From UMGS1474 sp050946775 (lineage in GTDB: Bacteria; Bacillota; Clostridia; Oscillospirales; Acutalibacteraceae): a DNA stretch of 24,306 bases. The position numbers and the translations under genes are program-made. The notes under the pieces were generated by a model. It ran no database searches, was not told where the DNA came from, and saw nothing but the letters and a program-made list of their open reading frames with translations. Positions 1 to 6,412 of the stretch are shown piece by piece. The first letter of the stretch is position 1, and every line of letters begins with the position of its first letter. The stretch spans positions 1 to 24,306 of the forward strand of contig JBMNVL010000016.1 in assembly GCA_050946775.1 (NCBI GenBank), in the 5' to 3' direction.

Positions 1-605
1 CCGCCGTGATGATGATCCTCACCTTCCAGATCATCAAAAAAACCGTGGGACTGCGCGCCAGTGCTGAAGACGAGCTGGTGGGGCTGGATATTTCCGAACA
101 CGGTCTTCCCAGCTCCTACGCCGGGTTCGCCATGCTGCCGGATACCACCACCACCGACGAGGGCTTTGCACCGGTGGCGGTAAGCGGAGAAACGCCGGTG
201 GCCGAGGCGGTGCCGGTCAAGAAGGTTCCCACCTTCGACGACGGTACGCCGAAGATCACCAAGGTGGAGATCGTCTGTAAGGAATCCCGGTTTGAAAGTC
301 TGAAAACGGCGATGATGAACATCGGCATCACCGGCATGACCGTCTCCCACGTGCTGGGCTGCGGGCTGCAAAAGGGCAAGCCGGAGTATTATCGCGGCGT
401 ACAGGTGGAGGCCAATCTGCTGCCCAAGGTGCAGGTGGATATCGTGGTCAGCGCGGTGCCGGTCAGCCGGGTGATCGAAACCGCCAAAAAGGTGCTGTAC
501 ACCGGCCATATCGGCGATGGCAAGATCTTTGTTTACGACGTGGAGAACGTCGTGAAGGTCCGCACCGGCGAGGAGGGCTACGACGCCCTGCAGGACGTGG
601 AGTGA
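1..605 (+). CDS. Ammonium transporter C-terminus fused to a PII (GlnB/GlnK) domain, 5' partial
   Basis: The reading frame is open from the window edge, so the transporter's membrane body lies upstream. The first ~35 visible residues (a last hydrophobic helix, then KKTVGLRASAEDELVGLDISEHG) match the cytoplasmic tail of Amt/MEP ammonium transporters. A Pro/Thr/Ala-rich linker follows (visible residues ~36-82). Residues ~83-199 form a full PII domain: KITKVEIVC first strand, T-loop GCGLQKGKPEYYRG with the Tyr equivalent to the E. coli uridylylation site (second Tyr, about residue 129), LLPKVQVDIVV, and the ATP-binding C-loop region with GDGKIFVYDVE and RTGEEG. PII proteins normally bind Amt channels in trans, under ATP/ADP and 2-oxoglutarate control, to close them; here the regulator appears covalently tethered. 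A perfect hairpin follows the stop, and asnB begins 85 bp downstream. The domain calls are secure; the transporter half is inferred from its tail only. Confidence 0.85.
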   Translation, partial: AVMMILTFQIIKKTVGLRASAEDELVGLDISEHGLPSSYAGFAMLPDTTTTDEGFAPVAVSGETPVAEAVPVKKVPTFDDGTPKITKVEIVCKESRFESLKTAMMNIGITGMTVSHVLGCGLQKGKPEYYRGVQVEANLLPKVQVDIVVSAVPVSRVIETAKKVLYTGHIGDGKIFVYDVENVVKVRTGEEGYDALQDVE

Positions 606-620
606 CCGCATACCTTTCCT

Positions 621-647
621 GTCAGCCCCCTGTTTCAGGGGGCTGAC
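621..647 (+). terminator. Perfect 12-bp hairpin after the Amt-PII gene (terminator or attenuator, no U-tract)
   Basis: GTCAGCCCCCTG and its exact complement CAGGGGGCTGAC flank a TTT loop, 15 bp after the amt-PII stop. The downstream bases (AGATGTGCGTTTATCC) contain no run of T, so it is not a canonical intrinsic terminator. It may be a pause, partial terminator or mRNA 3'-end stabiliser between the transporter and the biosynthetic genes. No convincing -35/-10 pair is seen between it and asnB. Confidence 0.5.
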
Positions 648-690
648 AGATGTGCGTTTATCCAAACCAACAAACAAGGGGGAGTTCCCA

Positions 691-2274
691 ATGTGTTCCA
701 TTATGGGCTATTGCGGCGAGGTGCTTGACCGCGATGCGCTGGCAAAGGGCTTTGCCGCCACCAAAAGCCGCGGACCGGACGACAGCCGGACAGTCGCAGT
801 CGGCGACGGCTGGATGGGCTTTCATCGGCTGTCGATCATGGGCCTGACGCCGCAGGGGATGCAGCCGTTTGAAAAAAACGGCTGCCTGGCCGTATGCAAC
901 GGAGAACTGTATGGGTTCAAAACCGAGCGGGAGCGGCTGATCGGGAAGGGATATGCCTTTGAAAGCGATTCCGACTGCGAGATCCTGCTGCCCATGTGTT
1001 TGGAATACGGCACGGATCTGTTTTCCCGGCTCGACGCGGAATTCGCCTGCGTGATCTACGACGGCAGAACCGGCGAGTGGATCGCCGCCCGCGATCCCAT
1101 CGGCATCCGCCCGCTGTATTACGGATACGACGCTGCGGGCACCGTCGTTTTTGCCAGCGAGGCGAAAAATCTGGTGGGATTGGTGGAAACCGTAAAGCCC
1201 TTTCCGCCGGGGCATTATTATAAAGGCGGCAAATTCGTCTGCTATAACGATATCGCCCGGGTGGATCACATCTGCCGCGACGATCTGGAAACCGCCTGCG
1301 GGAAGATCCGCAAAAAGCTGATCGCCGGTGTAAAAAAACGGCTGGCGGCGGACGCCAAGGTGGGCTTTCTGCTCTCGGGCGGGCTTGATTCCTCCCTGGT
1401 GTGCGCCATCGCCGCGAGGGAGAGCGAAAAACCGATCCGCACCTTTGCCATCGGCATGAGCGAGGACGCCATCGACCTGAAATACGCCCGGCAAGTCGCC
1501 GATTTCATCGGATCGGAACACACGGAAGTGTATATGACGCCAAACGAGGTGATCTCGTCGCTGGAAGAAGTCGTGCATTTGCTCGGCACCTACGATATCA
1601 CGACGATCCGCGCCAGCATGGGAATGTATCTGGTGTGCAAAGCGATCCACGAAAAGACGGACATCCGGGTGCTGCTCACCGGAGAAATATCCGACGAGCT
1701 GTTCGGCTATAAGTACACCGATTTTGCGCCGAACGCCAAAGAGTTCCAACAAGAGGCGCAAAAGCGGCTGCGGGAGCTGCATATGTACGACGTGCTCCGC
1801 GCCGACCGCTGCATTTCGGTCAACTCTCTGGAAGCCCGCGTTCCTTTCGGCGATCTCGATTTTGTCAAATATGTTATGAGCCTCGATCCCGAAATGAAAA
1901 TGAACAAATACCATAAGGGCAAATACCTGCTCCGCCACGCTTTTGAGGGACTTGGCTACTCGCCGGACGAGATCTTGTGGCGGGAAAAGGCGGCGTTCTC
2001 CGACGCGGTGGGACATTCGATGGTGGACTATCTCAAAGAGTACGCCGAAGAACAGTATTCCGACGCGGAATATGAGGAAAAACGCGCCCGGTATCCCCAC
2101 GCGACGCCGTTCACAAAGGAATCCCTGCTTTATCGGGAACTGTTTGAAAAGTATTATCCGGGGCAGTCGGAGATGATCGTGGATTTCTGGATGCCGAACA
2201 AATCGTGGAAGGGCTGCGACGTCAACGATCCGTCGGCGCGGGTGCTTTCCAACTACGGCGACAGCGGAAAGTGA
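691..2274 (+). CDS. asnB: Asparagine synthetase (glutamine-hydrolysing), AsnB type
   Basis: Makes asparagine from aspartate, ATP and glutamine (or ammonia). The start at 691 is chosen because AGGGGGAG lies just upstream and because it places the nucleophilic Cys at position 2 (MCSIMGYCG), which class II amidotransferases need; an in-frame ATG at 652 would bury it. The N-terminal glutaminase domain shows SRGPDDS, CNGELYG and ARDPIGIRPLYY. The C-terminal synthetase domain shows the pyrophosphate-binding motif SGGLDSS at ~229-235 and GEISDELFG followed by APNAKEF...LHMYDVLRAD...LEARVPF, which parallels E. coli AsnB. The usual GEGSDE loop reads GEISDE, but the acidic residues are kept. At 527 aa it is slightly shorter than the E. 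coli enzyme (554). It is followed 13 bp later by pyrG. Confidence 0.93.
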   Translation: MCSIMGYCGEVLDRDALAKGFAATKSRGPDDSRTVAVGDGWMGFHRLSIMGLTPQGMQPFEKNGCLAVCNGELYGFKTERERLIGKGYAFESDSDCEILLPMCLEYGTDLFSRLDAEFACVIYDGRTGEWIAARDPIGIRPLYYGYDAAGTVVFASEAKNLVGLVETVKPFPPGHYYKGGKFVCYNDIARVDHICRDDLETACGKIRKKLIAGVKKRLAADAKVGFLLSGGLDSSLVCAIAARESEKPIRTFAIGMSEDAIDLKYARQVADFIGSEHTEVYMTPNEVISSLEEVVHLLGTYDITTIRASMGMYLVCKAIHEKTDIRVLLTGEISDELFGYKYTDFAPNAKEFQQEAQKRLRELHMYDVLRADRCISVNSLEARVPFGDLDFVKYVMSLDPEMKMNKYHKGKYLLRHAFEGLGYSPDEILWREKAAFSDAVGHSMVDYLKEYAEEQYSDAEYEEKRARYPHATPFTKESLLYRELFEKYYPGQSEMIVDFWMPNKSWKGCDVNDPSARVLSNYGDSGK

Positions 2275-2287
2275 GGAGTGTGAAACG

Positions 2288-3901
2288 ATGACCAAGTATA
2301 TTTTCGTGACCGGCGGCGTGGTATCGGGACTGGGGAAAGGGATCACCGCCGCGTCTCTCGGACGGCTGCTCAAAGCGCGCGGACTCAAGGTCGCGGCGCA
2401 AAAACTCGACCCGTACATCAACGTTGATCCGGGCACGATGAGCCCCTATCAGCACGGCGAGGTCTACGTCACCGAGGACGGCGCGGAGACCGATCTGGAT
2501 CTGGGTCACTACGAGCGGTTTATCGACGAGGATCTGAACAAGTATTCCAATCTGACCACCGGCAAGGTGTACTGGAACGTCCTCAACAAGGAGCGGCGGG
2601 GCGAATATCTCGGCTCCACCGTACAGGTCATCCCCCATATTACGGGCGAGATAAAAAACTTTGTTTATAACGTCGGCAGACATTCCGACGCGGACGTTGT
2701 CATCACCGAGATCGGCGGCACCATCGGCGACATCGAATCCCAGCCCTTCATCGAGGCGGTGCGGCAGATATCGCTGGAGGTCGGGCGGGAAAACAGTCTC
2801 TTCATCCACGTCACCCTCGTCCCGTATCTGCACGGCTCGGAGGAACACAAAACCAAACCGACCCAGCATTCCGTAAAGGAACTGCAGGGGATGGGCGTCA
2901 ACCCCAATATCATCATCCTGCGCTGTGACGAGCCGCTGGAGGAATCGATCTTCGACAAGATATCGCTTTTTTGCAACGTCAAAAAGGACTGCGTGATCGA
3001 AAACATCACGCTGCCCAATCTGTACGAGGCGCCGCTGATGCTGGAAAAATCGGGTTTCTCCTCCGTCGTCTGCCGTGAACTGGGGATCGAGGCGCCAAAG
3101 CCCGATCTTGCCGAATGGACGGCCATGGTGGAGCGGATCAAAGCGCGACCTTACACGGTCCATATCGGGCTTGTGGGTAAGTACGTCGGCCTGCACGACG
3201 CCTATCTGTCGGTCGCGGAGGCGCTGCGCCACGCCGGATACACGCACAACACGCATATAAAGATACACTGGATCGATTCGGAGGGGATCACAGCGGGCAG
3301 CGTCGACGAAACGCTTTCCGGGCTTGACGGCATCATCGTCCCGGGCGGCTTCGGCTCCCGGGGGATCGAGGGGATGATCCTCGCCGCACGGTATGCAAGG
3401 GAGCACAACATCCCGTATTTTGGCATCTGTCTCGGGATGCAGATCGCCGTCATCGAATACGCCCGCAACAAAGCCGGTATCACCGACGCCAACTCCGGCG
3501 AGTTCGACGAGCAATGCCAAAACAAGGTCATTGACTTTATGCCCGGGCAGAGCGACAACATTGATAAAGGCGGCACCCTGCGGCTGGGCGCCTATCCCTG
3601 CGTGATCGCGCCCGGCACGACGATGGAGCGGTGCTACGGCAGTCAAAGCATCCGCGAGCGTCACCGTCACCGCTACGAATTCAACAACGATTATCGGGAT
3701 ATTCTGAAAACAAACGGACTGACGCTCTCCGGAATGTCGCCGGACGGGCTTTTGGTTGAGACGGTGGAACTGACTGACCGGCCGTTTTACGTCGGCGTTC
3801 AGTATCATCCAGAATTCAAATCCCGCCCCAACAAGCCGCATCCGCTGTTTCTCGGCTTTGTCGGCGCGGCGCTGGAACGGCACGGGGAGCAAGACGTATG
3901 A
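2288..3901 (+). CDS. pyrG: CTP synthase (glutamine hydrolysing)
   Basis: Cytosolic amidotransferase converting UTP to CTP with ATP and glutamine; 537 aa, the normal family length. The N-terminal amidoligase domain begins MTKYIFVTGGVVSGLGKG (P-loop ~13-18) and continues with QKLDPYINVDPGTMSPYQHGE and TEDGAETDLDLGHYERF. The C-terminal class I glutaminase domain has PGGFGSRG, FGICLGMQ with nucleophile Cys381, and QYHPEFKSRP supplying the His and Glu of the triad. GAGGAG at 2273-2278 lies 9 bp before the ATG and overlaps the asnB stop. The stop overlaps the purF start as ATGA, so pyrG and purF are probably translationally coupled. Confidence 0.97.
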   Translation: MTKYIFVTGGVVSGLGKGITAASLGRLLKARGLKVAAQKLDPYINVDPGTMSPYQHGEVYVTEDGAETDLDLGHYERFIDEDLNKYSNLTTGKVYWNVLNKERRGEYLGSTVQVIPHITGEIKNFVYNVGRHSDADVVITEIGGTIGDIESQPFIEAVRQISLEVGRENSLFIHVTLVPYLHGSEEHKTKPTQHSVKELQGMGVNPNIIILRCDEPLEESIFDKISLFCNVKKDCVIENITLPNLYEAPLMLEKSGFSSVVCRELGIEAPKPDLAEWTAMVERIKARPYTVHIGLVGKYVGLHDAYLSVAEALRHAGYTHNTHIKIHWIDSEGITAGSVDETLSGLDGIIVPGGFGSRGIEGMILAARYAREHNIPYFGICLGMQIAVIEYARNKAGITDANSGEFDEQCQNKVIDFMPGQSDNIDKGGTLRLGAYPCVIAPGTTMERCYGSQSIRERHRHRYEFNNDYRDILKTNGLTLSGMSPDGLLVETVELTDRPFYVGVQYHPEFKSRPNKPHPLFLGFVGAALERHGEQDV

Positions 3902-5313
3902 GCGTGCGTGAGGAATGCGGCGTTTTCGGCGTGATGGCGGATAAGCCGGTGGATGCGGCGCGGCTGTGCTATTACGGGCTGTACGCCTTACAGCACCGGG
4001 GACAGGAAAGCTGCGGCATCGTGGTCAACGACGACGGGGTTTTTGTGTCGCATAAGGACGTGGGGCTGGTCAGCGACGTGTTTGCAGGAAATGCATTGTC
4101 TTCTTTCCCGAAGGCCGCCATGGCGGTGGCGCATACCCGCTACGGCACAACGGGCGGCAACAGCCGCCGCAACTGCCAGCCGATCGAAGTCAACCATCAA
4201 AAAGGGCGTATGGCGCTGGCCCACAACGGCAACCTGTCCAACGCGGCCAGCCTCCGGCTCGAGCTGGAGCTGAACGGGGCGATCTTCCACACCACGAGCG
4301 ATACCGAAACCATCGCCTATATCGTGACCAGAGAACGGCTGCGCACGCCCTCCATCGAGGAGGCGCTCAGCGCCGCCATGCATACGCTGGATGGCGCGTA
4401 TTCTCTTGTCCTGATGTCGGCGCAAAAGCTGATTGCGGCAAGGGATCCTTACGGCTTTCGCCCGCTTTGCTACGGCCAAACGGCCGACGGGGTATACGCG
4501 GTCGCATCGGAAAGCTGCGCGCTTGCGGCGATAGGGGCCGCGTTTATACGGGACGTGGAACCGGGGGAGATTTTGATCTTCAGCAAGGACGGGATCGTTT
4601 CCCGAAGAGAGCATTGCGGAAAGCGGGAAAAGAAGCTTTGCGTCTTTGAATACATTTATTTTGCCCGCCCGGACTCGGTGATCGACGGGCAGTCGGTGCA
4701 TACGGCGCGGATCAACGCCGGCAGGATCCTGGCCCAAAGCCATCCCGTGCAGGCGGATATCGTGATCGGCGTTCCCGATTCGGGGCTTGACGCCGCCCTC
4801 GGTTACAGCCGCGCGTCCGGCATTCCGTACGAAATCGGGCTCATCAAGAACAAATACGTCGGCAGGACGTTTATTGCGCCGGGCGACAGAGCCGGGCAGG
4901 TGAATATCAAGCTCTCGGCCGTGGCCGACGCGGTAAAAGACAAGAGGGTGGTTTTGATCGACGATTCCATCGTACGGGGAACCACCAGCGGGCGTATCGT
5001 GACGCTGCTGCGCCGCGCCGGAGCGAAAGAAATCCATATGCGGGTTTCCGCGCCTCCGTTTTTATACCCCTGCTATTACGGCACGGATATCGATTCACAG
5101 GAAAACCTCGTCGCCTGTCACCATACGGTCGATCAGATCGCGCGGATGATCGGCGCCGATTCCCTCGGCTTTCTGCCGGTGGAATGTCTCAGAGAATTGA
5201 CCGGCGGCAAAAGCTGCTGCAGCGCCTGCTTTGAGGGCAAATATCCGACCGCCATACCGGCCGATACGCGAAAAGACCGCTTTGAACAACGGCTTTCCGA
5301 GCGGATAAAGTGA
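3898..5313 (+). CDS. purF: Amidophosphoribosyltransferase (first step of purine synthesis)
   Basis: Transfers glutamine amide nitrogen to PRPP, giving phosphoribosylamine. The class II glutaminase domain starts MSVREECGVFG. Cys7 should become the N-terminal nucleophile after removal of a 6-residue leader, shorter than the 11 residues of B. subtilis PurF. LQHRGQESCGI and AHNGNLSN are conserved. The phosphoribosyltransferase domain carries VVLIDDSIVRGTTSG (~351-365). Cys248 (LCVFEYIYF), Cys392 (YPCYYG) and Cys441/Cys444 (CSAC) match the four ligands of the [4Fe-4S] cluster in the B. subtilis-type, oxygen-sensitive enzyme. Length is 471 aa. It sits between pyrG and carA instead of with other pur genes, which points to grouping by nitrogen donor. 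Confidence 0.96.
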   Translation: MSVREECGVFGVMADKPVDAARLCYYGLYALQHRGQESCGIVVNDDGVFVSHKDVGLVSDVFAGNALSSFPKAAMAVAHTRYGTTGGNSRRNCQPIEVNHQKGRMALAHNGNLSNAASLRLELELNGAIFHTTSDTETIAYIVTRERLRTPSIEEALSAAMHTLDGAYSLVLMSAQKLIAARDPYGFRPLCYGQTADGVYAVASESCALAAIGAAFIRDVEPGEILIFSKDGIVSRREHCGKREKKLCVFEYIYFARPDSVIDGQSVHTARINAGRILAQSHPVQADIVIGVPDSGLDAALGYSRASGIPYEIGLIKNKYVGRTFIAPGDRAGQVNIKLSAVADAVKDKRVVLIDDSIVRGTTSGRIVTLLRRAGAKEIHMRVSAPPFLYPCYYGTDIDSQENLVACHHTVDQIARMIGADSLGFLPVECLRELTGGKSCCSACFEGKYPTAIPADTRKDRFEQRLSERIK

Positions 5314-5323
5314 GGAATCCACT

Positions 5324-6406
5324 ATGCCAAAACAACCCGATAAAAAAATCATTCTGGAGGACGGACAGGAGTACGCCGGCTATTCGTTCGGCGCGGACAC
5401 CGATAAGATCCTCGAGATCGTGTTCAACACGTCGATGGTGGGCTATCAGGAGATCCTTTCCGACCCGTCCTATACCGATCAGGCGGTGGTGATGACCTAC
5501 CCGCTGATCGGCAACTACGGTATGGCGGCGGACGATTATGAAACCGGGACGCCCTCGATCGGCGCGTTGATCGTGCGGGAATACAACGACGAGCCGTCGA
5601 ATTTCCGGTCGGAGCAGACCCTCGGCACCGTGATGAAACGGTACGGTATCGCCGGGATCAGCGGGGTAGATACCCGCAAGCTGAACCGGTCCATCCGCGA
5701 TCACGGCAGCCGAAAGGCCCTTCTCACGTCTATTGACACCCCTATCGCCGACGGTCTGCGGCGGCTTGGCGGTTATCAAATGAAAAGGGACGCCGTTTCC
5801 CGCGTCAGCTGCCGGGAGCCGTGGACGGTCGGGGCGGACGACGCGCGCTTTCACGTCGTCGCCATCGACTGCGGCATGAAACAAAATATCGTTCGCTCCC
5901 TCATCCGGCGGGACTGCCGGGTCACGGTCGTCCCGTGGGACACCCCGGCAGAGACCATCGAGCGCCTTCACCCCGACGGCGTTTTTCTCTCAAACGGGCC
6001 GGGCGATCCGACCGACGTGCCGCAGACGGCGGATACCGTCAAAGCGCTGCTCGGCCGGTATCCGGTGTTCGGGATCTGCCTGGGGCATCAGATCCTGGCC
6101 CTTGCTTACGGCGCCAAAACCTACAAGCTGAAATTCGGGCATCGGGGCGGCAACCATCCGGTGAAGGATCTGTCAACCGGCAGAATCGAGATCACCTCCC
6201 AGAACCATTCCTACGCCGTCGATGAAGACAGTCTGCTGCAAACGCCGCTGACGGTGACCCATCGCAATCTGCTCGACGACACGGTGGAGGGCGTAACGTG
6301 CGACAAAGACCGCGCTTTCAGCGTGCAGTATCACCCGGAAAGCGCGCCGGGACCGCAGGACAGCGCCCACCTGTTTGACCGCTTTGTACATCTGATGGAG
6401 GGATAA
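5324..6406 (+). CDS. carA: Carbamoyl-phosphate synthase small (glutaminase) subunit
   Basis: Hydrolyses glutamine and channels ammonia to CarB for carbamoyl phosphate, the precursor of pyrimidines and arginine. The N-terminal CPSase small domain shows TSMVGYQEILSDPSY, GALIVREYNDEPSNFR and GISGVDTRKL. The class I amidotransferase domain has SNGPGDP (~223-229), FGICLGHQ with nucleophile Cys252, FGHRGGNHPV, and QYHPES for the catalytic His. It is 360 aa, complete and typical. A GAGGAAT Shine-Dalgarno overlaps the purF stop, and carB starts 6 bp after the carA stop. With carB disrupted here, CarA would have no working synthetase partner unless a second large subunit exists elsewhere. Confidence 0.96.
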   Translation: MPKQPDKKIILEDGQEYAGYSFGADTDKILEIVFNTSMVGYQEILSDPSYTDQAVVMTYPLIGNYGMAADDYETGTPSIGALIVREYNDEPSNFRSEQTLGTVMKRYGIAGISGVDTRKLNRSIRDHGSRKALLTSIDTPIADGLRRLGGYQMKRDAVSRVSCREPWTVGADDARFHVVAIDCGMKQNIVRSLIRRDCRVTVVPWDTPAETIERLHPDGVFLSNGPGDPTDVPQTADTVKALLGRYPVFGICLGHQILALAYGAKTYKLKFGHRGGNHPVKDLSTGRIEITSQNHSYAVDEDSLLQTPLTVTHRNLLDDTVEGVTCDKDRAFSVQYHPESAPGPQDSAHLFDRFVHLMEG

Positions 6407-6412
6407 AAGGCC

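Noticed and set aside
658..2436. Minus-strand open frame opposite asnB
   Set aside because: Shadow of asnB, spanning into pyrG on the other strand; no start signal or domain.
2222..3892. Minus-strand open frame of ~556 codons opposite pyrG
   Set aside because: pyrG on the plus strand has every CTP synthase motif; the antisense frame has no recognisable domain and is a codon-bias artefact.
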